Positions 45,580-56,449 of a DNA stretch of 64,000 nt are shown in pieces. The notes beneath the pieces are model-generated. The model was not told where the DNA came from. It did not search any database and worked only from the letters and a program-made list of their open reading frames with translations. Source of the DNA: Morinoia aosen (Eukaryota > Arthropoda > Malacostraca > Amphipoda > Talitridae); NCBI GenBank assembly GCA_030386875.1, contig CM059564.1:42366075-42430074 (forward strand), in the 5' to 3' direction. The position numbers and the translations under genes are program-made. The stretch's first letter is position 1. Every line of letters starts with the position of its first letter.

Positions 45580-45985
45580 TTATTAAATTATTAGTTAGTT
45601 TAACCCTCCCTGTCCGCAGATAAGATTATTAGATTATTAGTTAGTTTAAGCCTCAATATCCGCAACAAATGCGATCCAAAGAGAGGAAGGAGGAAGGCAC
45701 CATTTAGTATGGAGATAAGGGAACACCGAATCTATGCATGAAGAGCATAGAAACTGTAAATTGAGAAAGAAGATTATGAAACAAGATAAAAGTTGAAGAA
45801 GAAAGTAGTAGTTGCTGAAAAAACAGGACAGCGGTAAACCGAAAAAGATGATTCTAAACATTGCAAAAATATTTTATTTCAAGAAAAAGAAGGCCTACCT
45901 AACTCTCAGCTCGGGCCCTCACATTGTCCCCCTGGGAGTGCTAATTCTCATTGTTACAATACTAGTATCCTCCTGAGGGGAAATT
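45580..45985 (+). repeat. SINE-like repeat, full copy with paired terminal hairpin
   Basis: A duplicated head (about 45580-45618) is followed by a complete copy. The body ends ctctcagctcgggccctcac, then a terminal inverted repeat: TCCCCCTGGGAG (45927-45938) against CTCCTGAGGGGA (45970-45981), 10 of 12 positions pairing. This is one of the best reference copies. Confidence 0.9.
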
Positions 45986-45989
45986 ATAA

Positions 45990-46385
45990 CAGATTCAAAA
46001 GCATGCAGCACAACGACTTTACAGATAGAATGATCTGATAGAGTTGAATTGTGAAGCTAGAAACCTTGAAATCACGTTGTAATGCACAACACTTTTGAGT
46101 CCGAAGTGAAGAATAGTATGGCTTAAACCAATGCGACTACTGTAGCAAACATGAGATACAATCAAGGAAGTATTCATTCACAGCCCACGAACGATATTCG
46201 TAAATGGCGTTTTTCGCCACAGCGTTCTGTTGTTTCGAAAGCCGTGCTTAGGACGATGAGAATTATTTTCGTCTACGAGTGTGCGTAGACAAGACCCGGG
46301 ACCCAGTTGTTTACAGAATGAGCCCCTAGACCAGCTCTTCTGCAGGCTCGCTACACTCAACTCGGTGCACTTATGAGCTCAGTGC
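45990..46385. other. Unannotated stretch
   Basis: No gene or repeat recognised. Confidence 0.45.
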
Positions 46386-46387
46386 GT

Positions 46388-46640
46388 GAAGGGAAAGTTC
46401 ACATATCTTCTGAGGGCATCTCGAGGCAAGAATTACAACGAGGTCGCATGATACCCAGAAAAATTAGCAAGAAATATATGTAAAAAATATATATAACAAT
46501 CGTACAACTTCATTGTGAAATTTTTTAGTCGAGTAAAGGTTCACATATCTTGTAATGGAATCGCAAAGCAAAAATTACAAAGAAATAGCATGGTACCTCG
46601 ACATATTAGCACCAATATACAAACGTACGACTTGAATGGG
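46388..46640. repeat. Diverged tandem duplication, about 145 bp
   Basis: aaagttcacatatctt (46395) and aaaggttcacatatctt (46537) each lead into gg-atc-c-a-gcaa-aattacaa and a following attagca block. Confidence 0.65.
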
Positions 46641-47044
46641 AGATGTTTAGGACTCCTAAATAACCAGTCTAGTGACGAGGGCTGGGGTAGTCTAGCTACC
46701 ATCACTCAGCGAGGACACACTTCTACTCTTCTCGTTCTGAGGGAGAACGCGTCAGAATTCTACGTCAGACCGTTCATCCATGGGTGATCTTACTCTGCTG
46801 AGCTGTGATGAAAATTCATGAACTAAAAATTTCATTTTCAAACTTTAGTATGCTTCGAGACATGAAACCCAGTACACTTGTAAATAAAAAGGTAAAATGC
46901 TAAATTTCTTTATTCTAACATTAAGCCCCGAAATTTCCACATGTTCGACTACGTTTAAACTACATCGGCCCTGACTCCTCAACTCGCATCTTTACTTGTG
47001 GAACAAGTAATTATAGTTTTAATATTTTCAAGATTGATCGAGTT

Positions 47045-47400
47045 CTTATTAGTCAAATAATAAAAACTACAATCTGTTTAAAATAAATTATTATTATTAT
47101 TATTATTATATAAGTTTTAGCCTCCCTTAACCACGACAAAGATGCAAAATAAATTATTAGGAGTCACTTTATACTAGTCAAATTATAAAATGTACAATCT
47201 TGTTAAGACCAAGCATCACGACACATATTTTAGTCAAAATATAAACATTAAAATCTTTTTAGAAGGCAGCAACACGAGATACTTCACAATATTCAAATTA
47301 TACAAAGAACAACCTTGATAGAATCAAAGATTACAATATGCTTCATCCTAACCATATCGAAAAAGTAACAATTTTGTAGAAAACAAGCATTTCAAGTCGC
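47045..47400. repeat. Degenerate tandem repeat, about 60-66 bp, with (TTA)n and a SINE-like head
   Basis: Modules tagtcaaat-ataaaa-tacaatct, then gcatcacgacacatat are repeated about five times with drift. A pure TTA run (47090-47109) and a 40-bp SINE-like head (gttttagcctcccttaacca) interrupt the array. Confidence 0.55.
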
Positions 47401-48060
47401 TTGACCAACAATAAAGTCACAACACAACTCACTGTGTCATGAAATAAAAATACAGATTGTTTCGCCGAGTATGAAAATACAGATTGCTTCGTACATCTAT
47501 CCTAAACGCCGGTAGACAGGATACACAATGAAGTTTTGACATTTTCCTGACATTTCAAAGTTTTGATATTTCAATTTCAACATTCTTAATATGACACACT
47601 GAGCCCCACTTAGAGATAGAGAACTACAAGAACAGCGCTCAGCAGAGAGGAGGGCAGAGCGCTAGGGTACGCCGGGGTCACAATGACGATCTCTCGCATC
47701 CAATGAATTAAGTTAAGCAAGGTTGAGTGTTCCTCAGCAGCTCAAGTTCTGTTTTGTACACGACTCCAAATTTCAGATAAACGCAACCTTGAAGAATTAT
47801 ATACGGCGAATAATACTAATCTAATGTGGGTGGTGTGTGCGTGAGTAAGTTCATTTGATTCCAGCCACGTTTGCCAGGGTTGATCAGAATAACAATTTTT
47901 CTCGGAGTTCCATTGTATAATTATGTTCGTTAGCTTGACGTGGCTCCCAAAAATGTCGCCGGGACGTTACGTCAGCACTCAACTTGGCTTCACATATTTC
48001 CTCCAATTTTTAGCATTACGTAATGTACTTATTTTCATGCACTGACAGATTCGACAAAAT
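47401..48060. other. Unannotated stretch
   Basis: No gene recognised. Confidence 0.45.
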
Positions 48061-48061
48061 T

Positions 48062-48365
48062 ATTATTGTTAGTAAAAGACTGCAGCCACAATAGCGATTT
48101 CAAGTGAACGAAGAGAATGGACTATTCAGTATGGACGGTAGAAAACTGGGAAGCTATGCTCAAGGTGTGTCCTTACACAGGTCTCACTGAGCATAAAAAT
48201 TGCAAGTTAAAAAGGAAGGGAAAGAAAAGACATAAAAGAAATAGCATAAAACAGAAAAAAAGCCACGTCGAAACGTAAAATAGAAGTCCCGCAGGCGCGT
48301 GTATAGCAGAGGTGACCTAACAGTATCCCCCCTGCGGGTGCCAGTCCCTACAGCATATCATGGAC
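48062..48365 (+). repeat. SINE-like repeat, diverged copy
   Basis: actgcagccacaatagcg, tattcagtatgg, gctcaaggtgtgtccttaca and the tail cccccctgcgggtgccagtc keep the family order. The hairpin partner strand is missing. Confidence 0.65.
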
Positions 48366-48879
48366 AGATCTAACAAAAGAAAAGAAGAGTTGATACATGA
48401 ACTGTATAACGTTGGATTTTAAAATGTCTTGACATGTAGATCCTTAGTCGATATTCAAACATGGGTATCGTTATACCCACGTCAATAGTCGAAACAAATG
48501 ATTGAGAGAAAAGGACTCCCTTCGTGCGTTGATCTAATTTCGATAATACATATACTAACCTAAATCTAATCCAATCACATGCAGTCACTTGTGACCCAAG
48601 AACGACAAGAAATAAAGTAAAAATACGTAGATCATCACCATATTTAGAAATTGAAATACTACATATCCATTGAAGTTCTATAAATACTTTTGATCTCTAC
48701 ATGGAGTGCAATGAAACCAATAACTCGAACTATCACTTAAAAACATAAGCTTCTAAATACATTCTAATTCGGCGTGTTGAAGTTGAAACTCTCACTGATT
48801 TCGAAGTAATATTTGCCAAAACATTACGAGGCTCAAAAAAGCATGGCTTCACAAAAGCAATAGGTTTTCAAGAACGAGC

Positions 48880-49075
48880 ATCCTCGCTCGCTCTGAGGAA
48901 AGCAACAGGACTTGGCTCAGACACTGGAAAAATGAATGTCCTGGCATTACAGAAACTGTAACCAAACAAAAACCTATTCTATTACAACCGAACGAAGACC
49001 TACTTTCAGCTCATATCTTTCCCTTGTGAGGGCTAATTCCAGTAGATACAGCAGTGTTATCCTCTGAGCAGGAAT
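48880..49075 (+). repeat. SINE-like repeat, 3' part
   Basis: aaacaaaaacctattctatt, then gaagacctac, tttcagctca and ggctaattccagtagataca are followed by tatcctctgagcagg. The stem is partly complementary (ccttgtgagg against cctctgagcagg). Confidence 0.65.
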
Positions 49076-49620
49076 GAATGTCCTGAGCAGGGTGCACCAC
49101 AAGGAAGATGACAGCTCAGGACCTCACATCCTCCCCTCGGGAGGGCGGACCACAAGGAAGATGACGCAACATTTCGTAAGCAGGTACAGTCACAGCGCCA
49201 GCGCGCGTACACGCGACAAAGAATATGGAATTGTCTCGCAAGAAGTGGGTCACGCACATCTTTGGTTCAGTTCATCTACCATAATTATATCTCATTGGAG
49301 TTAATGAGTGCGTATTTTCTGCAGGACAAAACCGTAATCTATTCTTCGTAACGATCAATTCATAACATGACTCGCCTAATGATGAGAGTGGAAGTTATTC
49401 GATGATACGATAAAGCAGTGGTATATTTCCTACAGATTACTCAGGTCAGTAAATAAAACCATGTTCATGCAAATGAGAATACAACGAACGCGAAATCAGT
49501 AAAAAATACGGAGATGATTTCACTTTATATGTTCATAAGTAAACTGAATATATTAACCAACTTTAAAATAGTACAAGAATGTACAGAAATACCGTGCAAA
49601 TTATCGTGTTGAAGGATTTA
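49076..49620. other. Unannotated stretch
   Basis: Contains a short direct repeat accacaaggaagatgac (about 49096 and 49150). No gene recognised. Confidence 0.45.
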
Positions 49621-49622
49621 TC

Positions 49623-49810
49623 CACTATATCCCACAAAAACCCGAACCGAGTATTTATTTTCCCGTATTAGTAATACCATCATACGAATACCCGAATGAG
49701 TAATACCATCATAATTTTGCTCGAAATTAAATGCTTTTGGTATTCTTATGATGGTATTACTGATACGGGAAAATAAATACTCGGTTCAGGTTTTTGTGGA
49801 ACATACTGTA
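49623..49810. mobile_element. Palindromic MITE, copy 2 (mariner-like)
   Basis: Near-perfect inverted arms share cccacaaaaacccgaaccga, gtatttattttcccgtatta and gtaataccatcat (left from about 49629, right ending at 49810 with ACTGTA). A 40-bp centre holds a partial extra copy of gtaataccatcat. Same family as 10315-10479. Confidence 0.82.
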
Positions 49811-49811
49811 A

Positions 49812-50845
49812 AATAGGGAGACTTTAATAATGTAAGCTTGGCGATCCGATAACTTGTAAAACAAAGCGATGAAACAAAAAGGAATACGGATTTGAATAAT
49901 AGTTATCGAGAAACATGGCTCACGTAGCTAACTCAAAACAAGAACACGGCGACGTGTCACGTGTGTCTCGAGTCGTGAGCGCAGTCGGTGTCGTGAGGCT
50001 TATCTAGGAGCATTTTAACTTTGATTATTGCTAATGTGAGCCCTATAAATAAAACAGACAGCTGCTCCTTATCAGAGAGAAGATAAGCGGTTGCGCCTCA
50101 CGTACGATAAGGGCGCGAATGCAGCAGCTCAGGTGAGCGCAGGACTCAGTCGAGTTTGAACAAAGGGACTAAACTCAAATTGTAGAACGGCCATGCTTTA
50201 ATGGCAAATAAGGTCCCATTCTTCTTAACGCAGAAATAGCAAAAATTATGAAATGTTAAAAAAAAGCTTATATACAGGTGAATGTGCCATAGACCAGGAT
50301 AATCAAACCGAGTTGCAAAACAATCATGGAAAATAATCGTTCGTGATTCACACGACAGGTAACAAATGGACTGTACTCTGTGCCCAAAATACAACCGAGA
50401 TAGTACAGCAAAGAAGAATTAACCGCCGGACTGAAAATTGAGCCAAGGAATAAAGTCTGTTTCTTCACTTTAAAGAAACGCACCGAAGCAGCAGCGTGAC
50501 GGACACCACCAAAGTTTATCAGCGGCCGAGAGTCGCCGCTAACCATATCCGGTGGACGTCTAGCGTGAGCAGCATCCTTTTAACAGGATCCCGCATCGTA
50601 AATTTCATTATTAAAGAGAATCGGCAACAAAAAAACTGGATTCAGTGCCGTTACTTCCATTGTTAAACAAAATTAGCCCCAAAAAGCAGGATCCAGTACA
50701 GTTACTTTGATTCTTAAACAGGATTCAAAATCATTACAGTGATTCCTCAACAGGACCAGCCACAAAAACCCTAATTCTGACAATACTTTCGGGAAGCATC
50801 ACAGATGCTCTCTGCCTTCTCAAAATAGAAAACAAACAAAAATTA
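49812..50845. other. Unannotated stretch
   Basis: Includes three loose repeats around aggatcc-gtac-gttactt (50590-50770). No gene recognised; 82- and 92-codon minus frames lack motifs. Confidence 0.45.
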
Positions 50846-50847
50846 TT

Positions 50848-50965
50848 AGATAATTAGCTAGTTTAGGCAGCTCCAATTATAACGAAGGTGTACCTGAGAG
50901 AGGAAGGAGGAAAGCACCATAAGTACGGAATGAAGAGAACGGGGAGTCGATCCCGCACCATTCAC
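50848..50965 (+). repeat. SINE-like repeat, head fragment
   Basis: attagctagtttaggcagct through gagaggaaggaggaaagcac and gaacggggagtcgat, then cut. A full copy follows 20 bp later. Confidence 0.75.
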
Positions 50966-50983
50966 CATTCTCACAGAAGATTA

Positions 50984-51345
50984 AGATTATAAGTTAGTTT
51001 AAGCCTCCCTAACCGCTACAAAAATAGAGCGTATCGAAGAGAGGAAGGAGGAGGGCACCATTTAGTATGGAGATGAGAAAATGAGGAATCTATGCTGAAG
51101 GGGCATAGAAACAGTAATATGAGAAAGAATTTCATGAAATAAGATAAAAGTTGAAGAAGAAAGTCAGAGGTGCTGAAAAACAGGACAGTAGTGAACCGAA
51201 AAAGGTGGTCCTTAGCATAACAAAAACCATTTTATTTCAACAAAAAGAAGGCCTACCTAACTCTCAGCTCGGGCCCTCATATTTATTCCCTGGGAGCGCT
51301 AATTCCCATAGATACAATAGTTGTATCCCATGAGGGGCATTCTCA
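50984..51345 (+). repeat. SINE-like repeat, full copy with terminal hairpin
   Basis: Complete from the head gattataagttagtttaagc to the tail ctcagctcgggccctcatat, ggagcgctaattcccataga, tacaatagttgtatccc and atgaggggc. The inner hairpin gatacaa/ttgtatc is perfect; the outer stem pairs with a 3-4 base bulge. Confidence 0.9.
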
Positions 51346-51399
51346 CAGAAACAGCAACGTTGAAACGAGTATAAAACACCCAAGTAAACGGCTTGGAAG

Positions 51400-51530
51400 A
51401 AAGTAATAAGAGATGAAAGAACGATACCAGATGACTGGGAAAAGATGGTAGGTAAAAAAATATACATTTCAATGAAAGGAAGACGAACCTAATCTTAAGC
51501 TCGGGATCTCACATCTTCCCCATGTTAGCA
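51400..51530 (+). repeat. SINE-like repeat, 3' fragment
   Basis: gatggtaggtaaaaaaatat through ttaagctcgggatctcacat and cttccccatgttagcac. Directly follows the previous full copy. Confidence 0.7.
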
Positions 51531-51824
51531 CAAAAACCAATTCCCGAAGTCTCGTTCTTTGATATCCGATTTCAGGTTTACGTGGACCACCTAGTAAATG
51601 AACATAAAATATTCAATTTGCTCTTTTATAATCAGAAATTGCAAAGAAGTAGAAGGGGACACAAAGTAACAAATTACCTGACTTAGTTTAAAAAACAAAG
51701 TCAAAATTCAAGGGGCATCAGACCATACGTAGTCGAAGGATTTTTTATGTTTTTATTTTGGAACACTGCAGTGCATGATCCTAACCTCATGGAAGTAACC
51801 AAATGTTACAACATTATTAAATAA

Positions 51825-52175
51825 GGCTAGATAAGTTAGTTTAAGCCTCCCTCATGGCAGAAAAGAGACTCCAAAGAGAGGAAGAAGGGAGGCGCCATTT
51901 AGCGTGGAATTAAAGCATGTTTGCACACAAGGTCCTCAGCGCCTAAAAGCAGCAAATTATAAAATAATTATATGGAACAAGACATAAGCTGAAAAATAAA
52001 TTAGTAGGTGCTGAAAAACAGGGCAGCAGTGAACCAAAATTAATTTTGATGGACTGTAAGAAAATCTTTAGTTTCAACAAAAAGAATGCCTACCTAACTC
52101 TTCGCTCGGGACCTCATATTTTCCCTGGGTAGAACTAATTCCCGTAAATACAGTAGTTGCATCCTCACGAGAGAC
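51825..52175 (+). repeat. SINE-like repeat, full-length diverged copy
   Basis: aagttagtttaagcctccct through ggaggcgccatttagcgtgg, agtaggtgctgaaaaacagg, ttcgctcgggacctcatatt and aattcccgtaaatacagtag. The outer stem is weak here. Confidence 0.85.
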
Positions 52176-52224
52176 ACTGTCCTTATTTCGTAGATGGGTA
52201 CGACACCCTGACGCGGTAGTAAAG

Positions 52225-52430
52225 AAATCTCCAGAATGAAAAGAAGGCCAACACAACTGTAGCTTCTATTCCCCAAAATAGTTTAAATCGAGCATCAATA
52301 CAACGAGATCCTACAAACAACCGAAAGATTCCAAAAGAAACTAAAATCTCCACAATGAAAAGAAGGCCAAGATAGCTGAAAGCGAACATCAATACGACGA
52401 GATCCTGCAAACAAACGAAAGATTCACAAA
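52225..52430. repeat. Tandem duplication, about 94-119 bp unit
   Basis: atctccagaatgaaaagaag at 52227 and atctccacaatgaaaagaag at 52346; gcatcaataca-cgagatcct then aaacaac-gaaagatt follows each. A 25-bp indel separates the two units. Confidence 0.8.
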
Positions 52431-52491
52431 AAAAAGCCATGAACTATACACTCTCGATATGCCACATCACTAAACAAAGCGACACCAATCT

Positions 52492-52676
52492 TTAGCATGT
52501 TGACAGCAATACGACCCATCAGTGGGTAGGGCTAGGTTTTAATAATCGTTCAAAATAAATCGTATTTAATGGACCCAGCTAATGATTGGTATTTATAAAA
52601 TTTCTAACAACTTTTGAATTCGAATTTGAGTAGAACACTGAACTTCAGTCTAACCCATCGTAGTCAACGAGCTAGC
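52492..52676 (-). mobile_element. TTAA-family MITE, copy B3 (flanks mutated)
   Basis: Same family and orientation as 39049-39277: CATGTTGACAGCAAT then cgacccatcagtgggtag on the left, gaacttcagtctaaccca and tcgtagtcaacg on the right. Flanks are TTAG and GCTA rather than TTAA, so the boundaries are approximate. Confidence 0.65.
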
Positions 52677-53027
52677 TTTAGTACGGGAACTAACCCACAC
52701 GCAACACGTTGAAACGGCGCATTTGCACGACGGAAGTGTTGGCAGCCGAGCGAACGAGAGGACTTGCGGAAAATGAGCCATGATAAAGCGGGCGAGAGAG
52801 CTCGTTGAGGAGCAGTTGGCTCAATTGAAGGCAAATTAAGGCAAAGGATGACCACGCTGCCTCGTCTGACAGGGGCCGCCTCACAAGCCTTATGACTGCA
52901 CAAGTGAGAGGCACTCCATAACACTGTATGTTGACTGGATTCAATACCAAAGCAAGATTTTAGAACTATTTTCACAGACGTCGATTAGATCAAACAAGTT
53001 ATTTTAAAACTATTTTTGCAAACATCG

Positions 53028-53180
53028 ATCAGATTAAATAAGTTAGTTTAAGAATCCGTAACCCCAACACAAGGTGTTCCACAGAGAGAAAAGGAGGAAG
53101 GTACAACTTCCCGTGGGGTTAAAGGAAACCAGGGGTCTATGTACAAGGTGCGTTTCCACTAAAGACCTTATCACAGAAAT
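53028..53180 (+). repeat. SINE-like repeat, head copy
   Basis: gattaaataagttagtttaa through aggaggaaggtacaacttcc and gtacaaggtgcgtttccact, then cut. Confidence 0.8.
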
Positions 53181-53227
53181 GGTAAATTAAAAAGGGAATA
53201 AAAAAGACGAAAGCAGAAGAAGAAATT

Positions 53228-53580
53228 ATTTAAGAAAGTTTTAGCCTCCCTTAACCACGACAAAGATGTTCCAAGAGAGGAAAGAGGATGGCACCATTTA
53301 GTATGGAGTTGAGGGAACGCGGAATCTATGCACAAGGTGCACAGAAACAGTAAGCTAGGAAAGAAGTTCATGAAACAAGAAAAAAGTTGAAGAAGAAAGT
53401 AGTAGGTGCTGAAAAATAGGACAGCAGTGAACCGAAAAAAGATGGTCCGTAACAAAACAAAAACCTATTTTATTACAACAAAAAAGAAGCCTACCTAACC
53501 TTTAGCTCGGGCCCTCACATAGTCCCCCTAGGAGCGCCAATTCCCATAGATACAATAGTTGTATCCCCCTGAGGGGGCTG
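53228..53580 (+). repeat. SINE-like repeat, best full copy with strong terminal hairpin
   Basis: Complete body, tail ttagctcgggccctcacata. Outer stem CCCCCTAGG (53524-53532) against CCTGAGGGGG (53568-53577); inner hairpin gatacaa/ttgtatc. The minus-strand 94-codon frame over it is incidental. Confidence 0.92.
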
Positions 53581-53770
53581 AAGAAGAAAACCAAAGGAGC
53601 TGCAAAAAAAAAAGAACAACAGTGACCCTAAAAAAGATGGTCCATAACAAAACGTAACTTGTTTAAACAAAAATAACGTCTACCTAACCTTCCGCTCGGG
53701 ACCTCATTTCTTCCTCTCGGAGCTCTAATTCCTAGAAATAGAATAATTTATTCCTACCGAGAGGTTTCCC
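53578..53770 (+). repeat. SINE-like repeat, 3' half with a different but perfectly paired stem
   Basis: Abuts the previous copy. Tail ccgctcgggacctcatttct, then stem CCTCTCGG (53713-53720) against CCGAGAGG (53757-53764), 8 of 8 paired, and an inner stem agaaata/ttattcct. The stem sequence differs from the neighbouring copy, but the pairing is kept. Confidence 0.85.
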
Positions 53771-54264
53771 TGTTGCAGTAGAGGATTAAACAATAAGCTG
53801 TTCCGCTGTGATGACGTTGAGTGTTAGGAAAATCAGTTCATGGTCTTAGGCAGCATTGATAAGAACTTACCACGTAAAAATAGATGTGGTTTGCAAGTAT
53901 ACTTGAGAAAGCTGATAGATACCTTGACACGTGTTAACATGAGCGATAAAAAATATTGGGTACGTTCTTAGAAAGAAGCAGCTTGTCATTTACTTCGAGC
54001 ATTATTTTTACATGCTTTGATAATGCCGCCATTTCCCTCACTCAAGATTGACCATATAGCTAGAACACATCGAAATAAACTTCAAGTGGTGCAGTAAGCG
54101 AGCTAAACTCCTCAGCATCTCGGCTGCCACAGCTGCAAGATGCACGCAAAGGCCAAAGAATGAGCATCGCGATGTGATGTGTACGATGACGACCAAATAG
54201 AAACATTCTCATGCATCATGAGGTCAGTGGGATGACGTGCAGGTCAGCTGTACTATTTTACAAA

Positions 54265-54470
54265 CCAGTTGCTGACTTTCGTACTAATAATGCAGTTGAT
54301 TTTACCGTCAATATCTCGAGAAGGCGCAAGGTTCTCACGCTATTTTACAGCATAACAGGCAGCGAATCGGTATATCCAAACCAGTCGCTGAGTTTTGTAC
54401 TAACGAAGCGGCTGATTTTGCCGTCAATATCTCATGAATGCCGGAGGTTCTCACGCTACTCAGGCAAGGT
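54265..54470. repeat. 115-bp tandem duplication
   Basis: ccagt-gctga-ttt-gtactaa, then tgattttaccgtcaatatct and ggttctcacgcta occurs at 54265 and 54380. A 101-codon plus frame (54211-54516) spans both units; without a motif I treat it as incidental. Confidence 0.8.
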
Positions 54471-54520
54471 CAGAAGCCATCAGCACACCCAACGCATACA
54501 CGCTCACAGTTGTTGAACAT

Positions 54521-54905
54521 TATCCCGTTGACTGCCTATTGGGGCGTAAGAGTACCAATAGGTAAAGTGCTTACAGCATTTCAATTATTTCATCATATTT
54601 TTTAGAAGAGATTTAAGCATCCGAGGTAAAATAGCTTGTGACTACTGATGACTACCACGAATGAAATTTGCGAGAAAAAACAGCATAGGATGTCATGCAC
54701 TAACTGTCCTTTCCAAGAAGTAGAATTCCACAGATTCTCCGCAGGATTGCTTCCAAAACATTTTCCGAGAACACGGCGAGAATCCAAACCCGCATCCTCG
54801 CAAGCTTCTTCGGACAGCAACGAAGTAAGCAGTGATATAAATTTATGGGTGTGAACAATTTTTGTTTAAAAAACTTTTACGCTTCATAAATATTTAAGGG
54901 GGTAA
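54521..54905. other. Unannotated stretch
   Basis: No gene recognised; overlapping 68- and 72-codon frames on opposite strands. Confidence 0.4.
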
Positions 54906-54913
54906 GCATTTAT

Positions 54914-56441
54914 GGTGAATCTGAAGATATGACAGTAATCGGTTTCCCATTTTTCGGTGCCTAAGCCTAATTAATTGAATCAAAATAAACAATTTTTCTT
55001 CTATGCACTTTCCGTCTGAAATGATTATATTACGAGTTATAGCGGTAGGTTTAGTTTCGTCTTTGATGACGAATGCGCTCGAATAAACAGCTACTCATCG
55101 ATTTTCGAATTTTTGTTTGCTTGAATCATGGTAATAAAATCGAAATAAACAACTTTTCTTTTATGCACTTTTTTCGTCAAATGAGTATTTAACGAGGTAT
55201 AGCGGTAGGTTTGGTTTCGTCTTTGATTGTGACGAATTTCATTAGAACCTTAACGAGTCAACGGAAGGCATAGAGGCGTGAGATTTGCCTTGAGTTGACA
55301 GACGCATTACACACTTCACGTAGACCGGAGCTCCCGGGCGGTTCTGTATCCAGGACACCTCTTTCTACTTACCTACTTGTTAATTTGTACAACCCTTCCA
55401 TTTCCTTATGTTACGTTTACCCTTCAAGCACGTTTGAACTTCTAGGTCTGTCAGTTTAGATCTTTAATTAACTTTGAGTCTAACATACTAACTTTAATTA
55501 AGTCTTGTTTCGTTGCCTATTACTTTATTTCTGTAGACACTGGCAGGCCTCCCTTCTACTGATTTCCTCTTCCTACACTGGAATTATCTTCGCATCCATT
55601 AAATTCGAAGGTAAATACCGTGCTGACTAGGCTATCTATTAAACTTGTGACATTAATGCTTTACACCGTAATTTCGGAAGCTCTTTATAACGCCGAATTC
55701 TTTGTTCCGTAGAAAACTACCGCACCGGGACTCCGTATGTCAACCAGGCTCTGGTTTTATTCTGCCGCAAATGACGCTTCTGGAACGACGGCAACCTTTT
55801 CGTTATTGTGCGTCCATCCGCTGACTTGTTCGTTGTCGCCTGAAAATTAGGCCAGGTTTGTGACTGACTAGTGCGAGTAGAGACCCTGAAACACTGTGCT
55901 TATATTGTATAAATAGGTTGGTAGCCGGAAGAATTAGCTCACTGAGCAAGTTTTCTCTTGTTTCAGCTTTCGGCTACGCGTTGAAGTGTCTTCTACTTTC
56001 TTAAAAACTTCGACGTTTCTACGAGTACAGCGATGTTTCTTGTTCAACTAGTTTCTTTACGTATTAACGTAATCGGGCGTTTCTCCGAAATTACAAGAGG
56101 ACGCCACTTAGTATTAACTACGCAGGATAACGTTTCCTTCCTAAATTGAACGAAAAGAGTTATTCTTGCGGATTGTGTGTTTACTTTCTCCCTAAAACCT
56201 CACATGATGACGATCGCGCTGGAAGCGAGAGTGTATTGCAGTGTTGCTGTCCGACGCGCTCCTTGAATTAATTGCGCTTCAAACACTGGAGTTGCTGTAG
56301 GTCATTTACCGCTATAACTTATAAAATACTCATTTCAGACGGAAAAAGCATAGAAGAAAACTTATTTATTTCGATCTAATTAACTATGCGTAGGCCTAGA
56401 AATTTACAAAATCGATTACTGTCATATCCTTCAGATTTACC
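54914..56441. mobile_element. Foldback DNA transposon FB-a, copy 2, interrupted by an LTR
   Basis: Terminal inverted repeats 54914-55046 and 56308-56441 begin GGTGAATCTGAAG and match copy 1 (6420-6968, opposite orientation). A perfect 8-bp target duplication, GCATTTAT, flanks it (54906-54913 and 56442-56449). Without the inserted LTR the element is about 547 bp, against 549 bp for copy 1. Confidence 0.88.
55228..56204 (+). mobile_element. Apparent solo LTR (977 bp) nested in FB-a
   Basis: Starts TGTGA and ends TCACA, with TG...CA ends and a 5-bp inverted terminus. It is flanked by a 4-bp duplication TGAT (55224-55227 and 56205-56208). The uninterrupted FB-a copy at 6.4-7.0 kb shows the empty site (ctctgatgacg), which defines both ends independently. 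TATAAATAGG at 55908-55917 sits about 70 percent along, where an LTR promoter would be if it reads on the plus strand. No open frame, primer-binding site or second LTR. A 4-bp duplication is usual for Gypsy-type integrases. Confidence 0.8.
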
Positions 56442-56449
56442 GCATTTAT

